64,000 nucleotides of DNA from Rotaria sp. Silwood1 (GCA_905250075.1 CAJNOP010000001.1:1-64000); one strand, 5' to 3'; shown: positions 23,901-35,728, counted from the stretch's first letter. A program made the numbers and translations. The notes: generated by a model from the letters alone, not told the origin.

Positions 23901-26476
23901 TTATTGAAATGAATTATATTTGATATCAGGCGATGTATATACAATATTAGATAAATTTTGTTCATTATAACAACTTGAACGTTTGGTTTCATCATTATTA
24001 TCAATAGAATACCGATTCGGATGATCTTTATCTATTGAAAACAAGAAAACAAAAAAAAAAAATAAAATATATAAATTAATAACTCGATGAAAATTATTAT
24101 TGCTTTTTGTTTTCTTTAGCACTTTTATTTAAACAAAAAAGAAAACAATTAAATGTTTTATTTTTATTACAGCCTATTGAAATCGTAATTTGATAATTTT
24201 TATAAAATTTTCTAATCAGCAATCGATAGTTGCTTTGAAGATACGAGATACTTTCTTGTCCGATTTTTTTGTATTCAGTGACTAATTCGTCCTTCATAGA
24301 TGTCAGACGACTAGAATCCATCAATTTCAAGATTTTCGGACTCACTGAGACCTTTGACTAACCAGATAGACTCTATTTTTTATACCCATATCGAATGCAT
24401 ATCAAATCAATCTATTCAAACGTTGAGAAATATTTTCAATACAAACACAATCAAAAGCCTGTTGTTTATAAACAATCTACCTACGTGGTTTTTTCGTATC
24501 ACCTATTGCAATCTTATTGCTTTTTGATGACGGGTTAGGATTATTATTTTTTGTTTTGAGTGATTGCTTTTGTCGTTCTTGTTTACGCCATTTAGCTCGT
24601 CTATTTTGAAACCATACCTAGAAATACCGTTATAAAAGTATCGTCACCTTTATTCATTGAAAGAAAATTATTCAACTTACTTGAACACGAGCTTCAGTTA
24701 AATCAATACGAAGTGAAATTTCTTCACGTAAATAAACATCAGGATAATGTGTCTAATGATTCAATGAATATAGTTTTTAAAAGAAAATTTTATTGTTTAT
24801 CAAAAAAAAAGAAATTTGTTACTAATCACGATAAGAAATTTCTTCTTCTCATCGTAACTAAGCGGAACAGTAATATACTTCAACACTTTCATATTGAACA
24901 AAACGAAAGAATCCTGTCTAACACTTTTTTTACTGTTGCAGCAATTTGTTCTTTATTCAAACAAGTATAATAATCAAAAAAGACATCAAAACTTTTTCAT
25001 CATATCGGAGCCGACATTAGAGACATAGAGCATTAAATTAACTTAAATTATTTCTTTTTTTATTAAATACAAACTGTAGACAAAATATATGTTTGAAAAT
25101 GAAATTATTCATTTAGTTAAGAATATTCATTCAATTGATTTCTAGTAGTTTTTTACATGATAGCGATGTGCAAGGTAAAGATTAGACAATTTTTCTCAAT
25201 TACGATACAGGACATGAGAAAAAGTTACTCTACATATCTCTATTACATGAAAAATAATATTTATGCCTTCGAATTACTTTTTAAATGAAGCTATGAGATC
25301 GGTTAGAAAAAGATGTATCGAAGAAATATGTATCAAGCGCATATGGTGTATTTTTTTCATGGAATACAGAAGTTAACTATTTCTAGCTATTTGATATTTG
25401 AACAAAAGCTTTCATGGTTGGTCGAAGTTACAATAGTGTACCTGATGGCGTGTATACTTCATTACAAAGTATTTTCTCTTTCATTTTTTTATAAACTTTG
25501 ATAGTTTACATAATCGAATACTATTTTAAAGACTTTTCTGCATGCAGAGGTATGATCGATTCGGTTCGGTTAAAAAAAACGCAAACTGATCCTATCTACA
25601 AGAGATAAGTCTTGTTTTAGTCTAGGTTTCAATAACAAAAAACAATTCTTCTTAGTCTAAGTTGTAAATTTATTAAAAAACTCTTGACTTCTCTACAATT
25701 GTCCGTAAGTTCGAGATTTCTTGTTTCTATATTTCAACTTATGTTATCTCGAATAATCTTCTATTTTGATGGTATATATAGAGATGAATAGTCTATTCGA
25801 TTCTTGATTCTAACAAAAACGAGATCTTTCTATTTATGTCTTTTCATATGTTTTTTATTTCCTAATTAAATCTTCTTCAATGAAATAAAGTCTTTAAATA
25901 TACAAGCAAAAAAAATATCTTGAAACTTGGCTTCTCTTTCTTATTATGGATAACTCAATTTTTCAAAATAGATTATTGAATTAATACAGTTAATCATTCA
26001 AATTTGTTATTTTCTTACTTGTTGAAAACATTTTTCAAGTTCTCTCAGTTGTAAACTAGTAAACGTTGTACGAATACGTCTTTGTTTTCGTTTATTATCA
26101 TGTAAGAATGCTGTAGGTGTTGTTGTACCAAGAAATGATGAAGAATTTGTATCATTTTGTGGTGTACCAAACATTTTATAAGATGATTGAAGACCTATTT
26201 ATATATATATATTCTTTTGTAAAATTTTGACAATAAATATCTATCAATTTTACTCTGCATTGTAGCTGAATAAAAACTTGGATGTCTTAATGTTGTCGGT
26301 GTTGTACGATACATTTGATGATAAGATGTAGCTGTTGTTGATGAACTTGTTGCTGATGGTTGGTGTGAATAAAAATCTGTATATGGATTATAAGTAGCTG
26401 CTGCTGCTGCTGCTGCCGAATCAAAATATGAAGCAGCATCAAAAGGTAAAAAATAGTTTGTATGTGAATGATCCAT
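23901..26476 (-). CDS. PHOX2: Paired-class homeobox transcription factor, PHOX2-like
   Basis: Five exons (26254-26476, 26019-26194, 24681-24752, 24485-24617, 23901-24031) give about 244 residues. The homeodomain covers about residues 112-171: [20 protein letters not shown], then [20 protein letters not shown] and [19 protein letters not shown]. It has Gln at position 50 and the intron between residues 46 and 47 that is common in paired-like genes. RIRTTFTS at the head and RKQER at the tail are as in PHOX2, rather than the NRTTF/YRTTF of ALX, DRGX and ARX. The N-terminus is rich in Tyr, Ser and Ala with a seven-alanine run (A at 25140-type tracts is common in PHOX2). In other animals PHOX2 specifies autonomic or motor neuron identity. 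The DNA-binding class is certain; the exact orthology is likely but would need a tree. Confidence 0.85.
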
Positions 26477-28245
26477 ATGATTTTCTATTGTTTTATTTTA
26501 TTGTTAAATGACGACAATGTTTGACTTATTGTCGTTAGTAATCAACTTATATTTGCTTATTTCTCTCTCTTTTTTTTTTCTCATTTCGGATAAATAAGAT
26601 GACAGAATGTGGTGAGCATATTTAACAAATTAAAGCAAGATGGTCGATCAATTTAAAGACAGTGCAAAAGAAAAGCATCGATCTAATCAATCAGATATTG
26701 TCTTTTTCATCTCTAGAGAAATGAACGAAGACTAACATATAAATGTGAAAAAAAAAGAAAAAGAAATGCAAAGACAACATAGAAATGGTTTGCTTTTTTG
26801 ATTTGTCGTCATCAATTTTTTGTGACATGTCTAGAACGAATAGCAGCAAAAAAAAATATAAAAAAAAAAGAAATTGATTTGATGACTCGTTCGTTTAGCA
26901 CTTATCAGCATATGATTAAACGAGTTTTCCAATGGGAGTCGATCTTTCAATTTGAATTTAGACTCTTAACAGTTGACTAATCAACATATCTTCTTTTATT
27001 CTTCTTTGTCTTGAAATTTTTCTTTTATTATAAGACAATCATCTGTCTCATTTTGATTTGTTTTTTAATACGAAATATGGATTTAAGAATAAAAGGAATC
27101 TGAAAATGATTTGTTATAGAGAATTTATATATCTGAATGTACTACAAATTTTCTAGTCTTTCTTGATGATGTCCTCTTGCAAAAACAACCTGTAGCTTTC
27201 AAAACAAATATTCTGAAATACTTACTTGATTTTATCTCTAGTGTTTTATCTAATGTGAGAGCCGACAGAGCTGCACCACTCAGAAAATCAGGCTGATCCT
27301 ATGGAAATTTTAGTTATTATGGCACATATTGAGTTTCTGTGTCTCTAAAAATAAGTGCTCGCCGTTTTGAAGAAGAATATTTGTATAATACACTCGTTAT
27401 CTTGTCAATAGTTTACCTTTTGTTATTTTTTAGAGAACATCGTTAGTAAAATATTGAAAATTAACTTTTATATATCGAAATCAAGATAATTTTCGTCTCA
27501 TATCTATTGATGTGTTTAAAAAATTGTGACATATTGTTTTTTTGCTTTTGTTCTTTACTTCATTTATAGCAAAACAGGATGACTATTTTTAAGGATTTGT
27601 TTTTTTTTTTGAAAATCTTATGCGAAGTTAGCAACTCAATAATTATATTAGCGTTAATATTGTCTCAAGGGCTTTTAAAGAAAAAAGAGTGTGATAAGTA
27701 TGACTATTCAATTGATTTTATTAGTAAATATCGAGTGAGAACTTTAGCAAGTTGGTTGAAGTACGTGAAAAAGACTGTAATCGATTTTTATAAAGTCGAA
27801 TCAAAACTTTAAATATACAGCGTATTCAATATCAATAAAAAAAAACAATCTAGTTCAAACATTCGTACATTTTCTGAACAATAAAAATGCTAATGACATA
27901 TCATGCTTGATTGAGTCGTTTAAATTTTGAATAAAGCACGAAGATATGATTTTCTTGCTTGCTTAGTGATAATATCGTGTTTTTTTTTGAAGTATTAGAA
28001 TAAGTATAATTCTTTTCATCAAATAGATGCACATCGGATACTGATTTCATTCGACGGCGATGTCATTTATTCTCGCCAATGACTAAGCAAAACATTTATT
28101 ACAATTTAAATATAACTTACACAGACATTTTCACTGTACATATTTTAAGTACTTTTTATGACTCTTATAGTTTAATCATTGTAATACATAATGTTAAACA
28201 TTTCTATACTCTCGCTCATTGTTCGTTTCGATATTAAAAAAAAAA

Positions 28246-28277
<32 letters not shown>

Positions 28278-28326
28278 GATTAACTACTTGTTTATTGCAT
28301 TATCATATTACATTAGATTTTACAAA
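26477..28326. other. Upstream region of the homeobox gene, with an A10T26 tract
   Basis: No gene recognised. The region probably includes the homeobox gene's regulatory DNA, but no motif stands out from the AT-rich background. It ends with ten A followed by twenty-six T at 28236-28271, just downstream of the TLC-domain gene's stop. Read on the minus strand, that is a poly-A tract followed by T10. It could be the tail scar of a retroposed sequence or simple slippage. Confidence 0.4.
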
Positions 28327-29187
28327 TTAACTTGGTAATATAACATGATTATCTATCATCATAACGTTATCTTCAATTAATTTATCCCTTTTTCTTTCTA
28401 ATTTTCGACTAATTTGATTTTTAACTAAACGATAAAATAATACAATATTTAAGATGCCAATTGAAGAAACACACATCAGTGTAAATATATGAACTATTGG
28501 ATCAAGTCGATGACGTTGTACATATAACTGCCATAGACCCGTAATAACAACACCAAAACGAAATAATATAAATGTTATGTAATTTCCAATATCAATATAT
28601 AATTTAAGAGTTTTCTTATAATTACGTGATGGTGATATTGGTGAATACCAACGTAAAAGTCGTCGTGCATGTAAGAAAACACTATTGATTTCAAGTGAAA
28701 GAGCATATAGACCATAACCAATATTACGTGTACGAAGAAGTATATGTAAAAAAAATGTTATAACAATAATATGATGAATAAGAATAGCAAATGTTGATGA
28801 TGTAGAATTCTGTAAACAATCAAAAAAATCCCAAAAAAAATATCCAACACTAAAAGCAATTAATGCATAATTAAAAAAATTAATATGGGATAATGGATCA
28901 TCAAACATTTCTGGTGCACGTAAAACAGCAATCACAATTAATATCGAACAAATTGATGAATGTATAAAACTAAGTAATGTATTTTGTCTTAACCAATTGT
29001 TGTTACGATTATTTTCAGCCTTAATTTTTGAAATAGATTTGGTAGTTTGATCAATTATAAGAAAGCAAATAAATGATAATGTTGTATAAATAATTATCCA
29101 TATTGAGTTAATTGGTCGATATGGAAAAATATCTGTTTCGTGGAAATAAAATAACGTGGTCATGTATAGTATTTTATGTGAATGCAA
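28327..29187 (-). CDS. TLC-domain membrane protein (TLCD1/2-like)
   Basis: A single exon encodes 286 residues. Hydrophobic segments lie at about residues 28-46, 74-90, 100-118, 130-150, 205-222 and 233-254, giving the six to seven spans expected of a TRAM-LAG1-CLN8 domain. The paired histidines in AILIHHIIVITFFLHI (about residues 134-149) match the conserved HH of TLC proteins. RNIGYGLYALSLEINSVFLH looks like the family's following conserved stretch, where TLCD proteins have an acidic residue near the end of a helix. TLCD1/2 affect membrane phospholipid composition; ceramide synthase is less likely because the fuller Lag1 motif is not seen. A second Met lies at codon 9, so the true start could be there. 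A charged C-terminal tail (KLERKRDKLIEDN) follows the last helix. Confidence 0.72.
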   Translation of the reverse strand: MHSHKILYMTTLFYFHETDIFPYRPINSIWIIIYTTLSFICFLIIDQTTKSISKIKAENNRNNNWLRQNTLLSFIHSSICSILIVIAVLRAPEMFDDPLSHINFFNYALIAFSVGYFFWDFFDCLQNSTSSTFAILIHHIIVITFFLHILLRTRNIGYGLYALSLEINSVFLHARRLLRWYSPISPSRNYKKTLKLYIDIGNYITFILFRFGVVITGLWQLYVQRHRLDPIVHIFTLMCVSSIGILNIVLFYRLVKNQISRKLERKRDKLIEDNVMMIDNHVILPS

Positions 29188-30189
29188 ATAGTGTTTGTTC
29201 TCTCTTTCTTTCTTTAAATACCTAGTAATGGCATTGACGCACTGACTGTTGTGTCATTTGCAATCCACTTCAAACACAACCATGCATGTGCATATTTCAT
29301 TGCCGTGTATTTTTAAGAATAAAGAACAGCTTCTATTTTCATTTTTTTCCTTTTCTTCCGATCGAAGGAAACAAAATTGATCGACGAGAAAAAAAAAGAA
29401 ATAGAATGTTTTAAAAGTAAAATAGAAAGAAACCTTACCTGAACGCAATGACACTATATATAACAAAATTTTTTCACAAGTATAACCTTTCACATAACGT
29501 GATGAATAAGCAAACTTTCTTTCTATGGAAGGAATTTATTTGCAACTTTTTTTTTAGGGCTTATTTCAAAGAATAAAAGAAAGAAGAATTATACGATGAA
29601 TGATCAAATGTAAAAAAGAAAAAAAGAAGAAAATTCTTTACAAATGGAGAATTATTTATTCATGTATAGTAGCGATGTTCCCAGCAGACGCTTATATATT
29701 AAATAAAACTGAACGTAAATAGAAAAGATTTCATTATATGAGACCGAAAAACCAATGAATCTTATAAATGTATAAACGAATAGCTCTATTGTGTTCTAAC
29801 GATTGTGTTCATATATCATGATTTTTTAATGATTACTTGATATGACTAATTTTTCTAGTATAGAAGAAACTATATCGAATAATAATGGATATTGTTTTAT
29901 CATGATTTTGACTAAATTTCTTTTACAAATGATTGTTTTTTTTCCTTGGAGTCAAAGCCTTTATTATGATGTTAACGAGAAGAAAAGCAATAAACAAAAA
30001 GTTATATACAAAAGGCTGGTAAAACAAACGAAGCGACGCATGACGAATGTCTTATGTCTCGTTATATGTGGTTGAACGTTGTATACGATGCAATCTTCTA
30101 GTATGCGAATCCGATATAACAATTTTTACATGGATTCGGTCGATTCATCAGTGATCTATAATATCGATGGATATATTATATATAATAGG
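29188..30189. other. Intergenic between the TLC-domain gene and the LINE
   Basis: No gene seen. Open frames at 29254-29493 (minus) and 29842-30075 (plus) are short, lysine- and phenylalanine-rich and without domains. The last part, near 30160-30190, is a TATATA-rich stretch that may include the LINE 3' junction. Confidence 0.45.
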
Positions 30190-30222
30190 TAGGTGATTTG
30201 TTTTTCATTGTTGGTTGTATAT

Positions 30223-32900
30223 TTATTCTAGGTTATTTTTCAGTACGTTGTCATTGTTTGTTGTTGCAGTTTGAATATATCGTTGGAGTAATGTAATTGC
30301 ATATTCTTTTATTCTTGTAACGTTGCTAATTTTATGTATATATTCAACTGATGTGTATATGGGTAATCCTAACGCAGCACGTAAAGCTTTGTTTTGCATT
30401 ATTTGTAATCTTTCCCATATTTTATCATTTGCTGTAAGGAGAATTGGATAACCATATATTATCATAGTTCTTGCTATTGATTTGAAGATATTCAGCATTA
30501 TTTTATCGTTTGGTTCGTATGCGGTTCTATTTAAAAATCTAAGCAGACTGATACGCCCAGCAATCTTTGATTCAATATGATGAATATGACTTCGCTAATT
30601 TAATCTTTTGTCTATGATAATTCCTAGATATCTTGTTGACTCTGATGGTTTAATGATTGTATCTTCTATTTTAACGTTGATTGGATTTTTAAAAATTCTT
30701 CTTGGATAGACAGTAAAGTGGAGTAATTCAGTTTTTGTTGGTTGTAATTTTAATTTCCATGATTTACACCAGCTCTCGAATGCATCTATGGATTGTTGTA
30801 ATCTACAATTAAGGCTTGTTGTTGTGTTTGACGATGTCCATAGTGCAGTATCATCAGCAAATAAACCATGTTCTGTGTGGTCTTGTATTCCATTCATTGA
30901 ATCTGCCGTATATATAATATAGAGTAAAGGAGATAATGGAGATCCTTATGGAGTACCGCTATTTAAGATGAATGGTTTTGATAAGTTGTTTTCAATTTCG
31001 ATTGAAGCAATTCGATTTTGTAAAAATGACATGAGGTAATTCATTACATATTGTCGAAGACGTAATTCATTTAACTTGTATATCAACCCATCATGCCATA
31101 CTGAATCAAAAGCAGCTTTGATATCAAATAATATGACAGCTGCATGACGTCGACGAACAGTTCCATATATGTGATGTTTTGCATATTTAGTTAGCCTTAT
31201 GATATTATTTAAGGTGCTTTTTTTAGGTCGGAAACCTGCTTGATGTTCTGGCAAGATGCTTCGTTGTTCCAGTATAACCATCAGCCGTTGCTTCATTATT
31301 TTCTCCAGTAGTTTGCCGAGGCAACTAAGGAGACTAATTGGGCGATAACTTGAAGGATGTTGCTTATCTTTATTAGGCTTTAATAACAATATAATATTAG
31401 CCTTTTCCCATCCATTTGGGATATATCCAATATTTAAAATAGAGTTAAATAATTTAGTTAAATGTTGAATAAATAATTCGGTGTAGTTCTTTAAACATCT
31501 GTTATGGATGTTGTCAGGACCAGAGGAGCTATTACGGAGTTGTTTAATATTCCATTTAACTTCTTTAATTGTGATCTTCTTCCACTTGTTTAGTTTCGTG
31601 TTAGAAGATCTGTTTTTAATGTTGTACGTTTGCCTTGTAACTTGCTGATGAAATGGTATTGTGTAAGGCGGTTTGACATAGACTTCATTTTGGAAATAAT
31701 CAGCAAATAGGTCGGCTTTTTCCTTGTCTGAAGTTACTATAACGTCGTTGTATTTGATGTTATTAACATGGATTTGTTTGATTCGCTTATTGTGAAACTT
31801 GCGAACTGTCAGCCATACTGAGTCTGAATACATTTTCTTCTAGCATAATGATGACATAAGTTTGTTAAAGTTGTTTTTTCTGTCATTTCTAAGTGAATTA
31901 GTTAGTAGCAGCTTGTATTTATAATATTGTTGTTTTTCACTATCGTCTCCAGTCTTCTTCCATTTACGATAGGTTTTATGTTTGAGCTGGATCAGATGCT
32001 TGGTTGCTTCACTTAGTTTTATGTTTGTATTCAGTTGTTTTGATGTTGGTATGGCTTCTTGTGTTGCTGCAATAACGCTGTTGGTAATAAAGGACGAATA
32101 TTCTTCTATATCTGATTCTGTATTTATACTACGATTTTTGTTCCATAACATTAGTTGTTCACTTAATTTATTTCTAAATTTGGGCCAATTTGCTACTTTG
32201 AAGTTGAGGGATAATCTTGGTGAAGCGGGTTTTGGTTCAGTTCCAATTGGGATATCGAAGGTTAATGGTTTATGACCATTTAATGTACCAATTGTTGGGT
32301 GTGTTTCGACGTTTGCTATTAGTGAATGAAGTGGTTGACTGGCTAATATCCAGTCAATCTTTTCTTCATAATCATTTTTTTCAAATGTCGTGTTATCATC
32401 GTCTATACAGTTAATATAACCTTCATTGATCACCCCCTGTAACTGTCTTCCTCTAGCATTTGTTTTTTTTTGATCCCATATCGAATATTGTTGCATTAAA
32501 ATCACCTACTATGATACAGTTGTTGTTTAAATTGTAAAGTTCGTTAAAGATGTTGCAGTGTATTTTCGCTGTTGGAGGTACATATATTGAAGAGATTATA
32601 ACGTTTTTTAATGATTGTGATTGTGTAGCAATTTCAATAGCTTGTTTCATTCTCTCCAACAGTTTTGTTAAGTATTTTACTAACTTTAATGTGTTGTTTG
32701 ACGGCTAATAATACTCCTCCCCCAGGTTTTTCTACTCGGTCGTTTCTGAAAATGTTGTAACCTTTCATAGAGAACGGTTGATCTCTTTTCAGGTTGGTTT
32801 CATTTACAGATATGACGTCGTATTTGGAGAATCTGGCAAGGAGTTCATCTTTAAGTTTTCGAATAGTGGTGATGTTAATATGACAAACACTAATCTTCAT
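30223..32900 (-). pseudogene. LINE ORF2: endonuclease-reverse transcriptase, degraded
   Basis: About 890 codons. The N-terminal endonuclease shows HINITTIRKLKDELLARF, VISVNETNLK (catalytic Glu), RVEKPGGGVLLAVK and CIIVGDFNAT. The reverse transcriptase shows PNGWEKANIILLLKPNKD, SSYRPISLLSCLGKLLEKIM, HQAGFRPKKST, AVILFDIKAAFDSVWHDGL and the catalytic GLFADDTALW. In the motif that normally reads TPQGSPLSPLLY the glutamine codon is TAA. Two more in-frame stops (near 31836 and 30596) and two frameshifts in the endonuclease part break the frame. No RNase H domain was recognised after the thumb region. RT motifs best fit Jockey/I-type LINEs; clade assignment needs a tree. Confidence 0.85.
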
Positions 32901-34382
32901 TGTTATTTGTTTTTAATTCTTTGCTGTCAGTTGTAGTGGAATCTAACGAGCTGTTGGGTGAACGATTTCGTTTAGCTATTTTCGATGTTGCTTTTGGTTT
33001 ACGTTGGACTTTTGATGGATTATCAGTTGTAATAGCTGGTGATTGTGTTGTTGTTGTAGTTAATGTGCATGAAGGATTGCTGTTGACCTTCAAAGTTTTT
33101 CTTGTATCTGCTGACTGTTTGCGTTGTTGCTTTACTGTTTTGATTGGTAATACTTTAATATCATCGTCGCTATCCGAATCAGACATTGAGTTGATATCCA
33201 TATCGTCGTCGCTGATGATATTTTCTACTGCAGCAATGGTTCTTTCGATCTTCTTGATTCTTTTTTCGAATGATTTCATTATACGACTTGTTGTATCCTC
33301 AATAATCCTTTCCATTTTACTAGAAAGAATGTTGACTAAATGATCCAAAATATCATTGTGTAGATGTTCTTGTTGTCATTGTGCGGTGCTTGCTAATGAT
33401 GGAAATTCTTGCATATCATTTAACGATGGTATTGGTGTTGTCTTATATGACGTAGTATATTGGTTGACCAAGTGAAGAATTCTTCTTTCTTGTTCTACAT
33501 AATTGGAACAAACATTAGACGTGGCTAAATGATTACCTTGACAATTGCAGCATTTCAAGAAATGAGGAGCAGCAGTATATTGGTCCATATGATGATTACC
33601 ACCACATCGAGCACATATCTGTTACTTTGATTTGCAGTACTTTGCCACATGATTGTATTTAAGGCATAAATAACATTGTACTGGCTTGGAATTTTGGTTT
33701 GCTTCTTCAGATATAAAATGCATTGAATCCACTTGTAGGCCAATATGGACGAATGTATTTCGATTTTGTGGATCAATGAATGTAATTTTGACCGTTCTTG
33801 TTGGCATATTTTTTGTTTTATTCATTAGTCGAACAACATCAATAGCACCAAGTCCAACGTCCTTTAATGCTTCAGTTATTTGACTTTCAGGAATTTCGAT
33901 GTCGACGTTCTTGACAAAAGCGACTTTTTCCGTGTCCTTAATACGTTGAATAGATTGGGGCACATATATTTTTGCTGTAGCCCGACCATTTGTGGCAAGA
34001 ACTGGTGTCAGCTCACTTAATAGGCGATTAAACGAACTAACATCGCTTGCATATAATATGAAACTACCTGATCGACTTAGCTGAATATCAGAAATTCATA
34101 AGTCTTTTAAATTCTGCTTAATAGCATCATTTAATTGTAGTTTGTTTAGCTTCACGCCCTCTAGAATTAAAGGAGCGATGCTAAACTTTGATTGGACCTT
34201 TGCTCCTGCCTTTATTCCTACAGAAGCCTTTGTTCCAGCAGAAGCCTTTGTTTTTGGACTATGACTCATCGCCATTGTTCCTCCAACATCAGCTACTGCT
34301 GTTTAACCTGGTTGTGTGTTAATAGAATTAACATTACTTTGCCTTTGTTTATTTGCACCTGTTCCTCTTTTTTTGGAGGCAT
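32890..34382 (-). pseudogene. LINE ORF1: gag-like RNA-binding protein, degraded
   Basis: It starts MPPKK. The central part, about residues 140-230, resembles the PRE_C2HC region of Jockey ORF1. It is followed by cysteine knuckles CYLCLKYNHVAKYCKSK, CARCGGNH and CCNCQGNHLATSNVC. The C-terminal third is acidic and Ser/Thr-rich with a possible coiled coil (MERIIEDTTSRIMKSFEKRI). The reading frame is broken by in-frame stops, one directly after the first knuckle and one before the acidic part. A seven-adenine run in the fifth codon region puts the ATG out of frame with the rest. Its terminal stop overlaps the ORF2 start. Confidence 0.8.
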
Positions 34383-34781
34383 AATTAAGATATCACCTAA
34401 TGCAAAAACACCTGGTGATAATTACCTTAATTAATATTTCCAAAAATAATTTGAAAATTGTGCGAAATAATTAATTAATGACAAAGATAAAATTGACGAG
34501 TTAAACAAAGAAATGTACGTAACCGACGAAAATAAGATGCGACTTATCTCGACCGTGTAAAAGTGACGAAAGAATGATTGTTTAAAGGTATAGTATATCA
34601 TAGTTTGAATTAGGATTATGTAATTTATTTTAGCGATAGACAGGATCAAGTTTTCTTTTTTTTTTCTATGTAATAGCCGAAACAAAGTGATCGGTGATAA
34701 TTTATTGTTAAACTGTCAGCATAATGTAAATAATAAGAATCAAAAGCTTGGTTTAGGCTATAACTCAAAGAAAGTGTGACA

Positions 34782-35079
34782 CCCAGGTCGAAAAGTACCG
34801 GCCGGTTCCGGCAGGAAAACACCGAAAATCAACGGAACATGGAAGCAGTATTCCGGCCGGAAATTTTTCGGATTTTTTTCCGGTGAATTCCAGCCAATTC
34901 CTGTTCTTTCCGGCAGGAACCGGCCGGAAATCCGCCGGAAAAAGTCCGAAAAATTTCCGGCCGGAATACTGCTTTCATGTTCCGTTGATTTCCGGTGTTT
35001 TCCTGCAGGAACCGGCGATTTTTCCGCGTCTTTCCTGCCGGTTCCTGCAGTATTCGGTGACCGGAACGATCGACCTGGG
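34782..35079. repeat. GC-rich foldback element with CCCAGGTCGA/TCGACCTGGG ends (copy C)
   Basis: The 298-bp unit has the same perfect 10-bp inverted ends as the element at 2039-2179 but an unrelated interior. The inside is made of variants of CCGGCCGGAA and TTCCGGCAGGAA. A long inner inverted repeat pairs about 34816-34872 with 34945-35001 (GCAGTATTCCGGCCGGAAAT against its complement). It is a sharp GC-rich island in AT-rich DNA. The flanks carry CA on both sides, compatible with a 2-bp duplication. Open frames of 85 codons on both strands are by-products of the palindromic sequence. Confidence 0.75.
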
Positions 35080-35141
35080 CAGTCAATTCAAAATTAGGAA
35101 TTGGAATTTTTGTTTAATCATTAAAAAATATCATTATTAAT

Positions 35142-35728
35142 GGTGTCCCCGGACTCGGACCATATCATGTCTCTAATTGGTTTGTCCCACTCTAATTGAT
35201 TCCGAATTCGTCCGATTCTAACAAAAGTCAATTCCGAATTCGTGTCATCTCATATTTTTCCTTTAGTAACTTATCAATGAAAACATCTAGTCAGATATAG
35301 ATTGATCAAATGTATGCAGCTAGAAGTTTTATATATCAAAATAAGAGGAATGAAGAATATATGAAGAGAACAAAGAGAAATGATAGGAAAGTTTTAGTTT
35401 TTCTTGAAATTCATTTCGATTGTTTCACCAATTGTAATAATAAGATCAGTTGGCCGTAATTCACCGTTTTCATATTTACTGAATGATTCCATCACTTTTT
35501 CATTAATTTCATCGTATAATTATTTTTTCCAATTGAACCTGACATTCTTCCGAACTATAATCTTAATACTCGTGTTCGTCTTTTAAATGACGAACGAATT
35601 CATATAAGGGTTGGAAATATGGGAAAGGATGGTGAACATTCTAAAGTATGAGATGGGACGAATTCGGAATCAATTAGAGTGGAACAAACTAATTAGGGAC
35701 ACGATATGGTCCGAGTCTGAGGTAGACC
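35142..35728. mobile_element. Non-autonomous DNA transposon with ~75-bp TIRs and a perfect 8-bp target duplication
   Basis: The left end GGTGTCCCCGGACTCGGACC and the complement of the right end (GGTCTACCTCAGACTCGGACC, trimmed by one base) start a terminal inverted repeat of about 75 bp. It includes CACTCTAATTGATTCCGAAT in both arms. TTATTAAT lies directly outside both ends (35134-35141 and 35729-35736), a perfect 8-bp duplication as made by hAT or P-type transposases. The 430-bp interior carries a protein-like remnant on the minus strand. The intact duplication implies a fairly recent insertion. Confidence 0.8.
35404..35640 (-). pseudogene. Protein-like remnant inside the 8-bp-TSD element
   Basis: The upstream part reads HHPFPYFQPLYEFVRHLKDE and HEY. 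After a stop codon it continues DYSSEECQVQLEKI. Then a +1 shift leads to YDEINEKVMESFSKYENGEL and RPTDLIITIGETIEMNFKKN before a terminal TAA. The F-x5-L-x2-H-x4-H layout of the first part resembles the second half of a C2H2 zinc finger. It could be a worn transposase terminal region or a host gene fragment captured between the TIRs. It has one in-frame stop and one frameshift, so it is non-functional. Confidence 0.45.

Larger units (their letters stand above)
30190..34440 (-). mobile_element. Non-LTR retrotransposon (LINE) of the Jockey/I group, decayed
   Basis: The element holds a gag-like ORF1 with zinc knuckles and an ORF2 with an APE-type endonuclease followed by reverse transcriptase, the arrangement of Jockey and I elements. 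Codon use and composition are noticeably less AT-rich than in flanking DNA. Outer limits are approximate: the right limit is just upstream of the ORF1 ATG, and the left limit lies in TATATA-rich DNA past the ORF2 stop. No clear target-site duplication or poly-A tail was found. About four stops plus one frameshift in ORF1, and about three stops and two frameshifts in ORF2, show it is inactive but not ancient. Confidence 0.88.

Noticed and set aside
34829-35140. Two opposite-strand open frames of about 85 codons in the GC-rich island.
   Set aside because: They are a by-product of the palindromic CCGGCCGGAA words, have repetitive composition and no homology signal.
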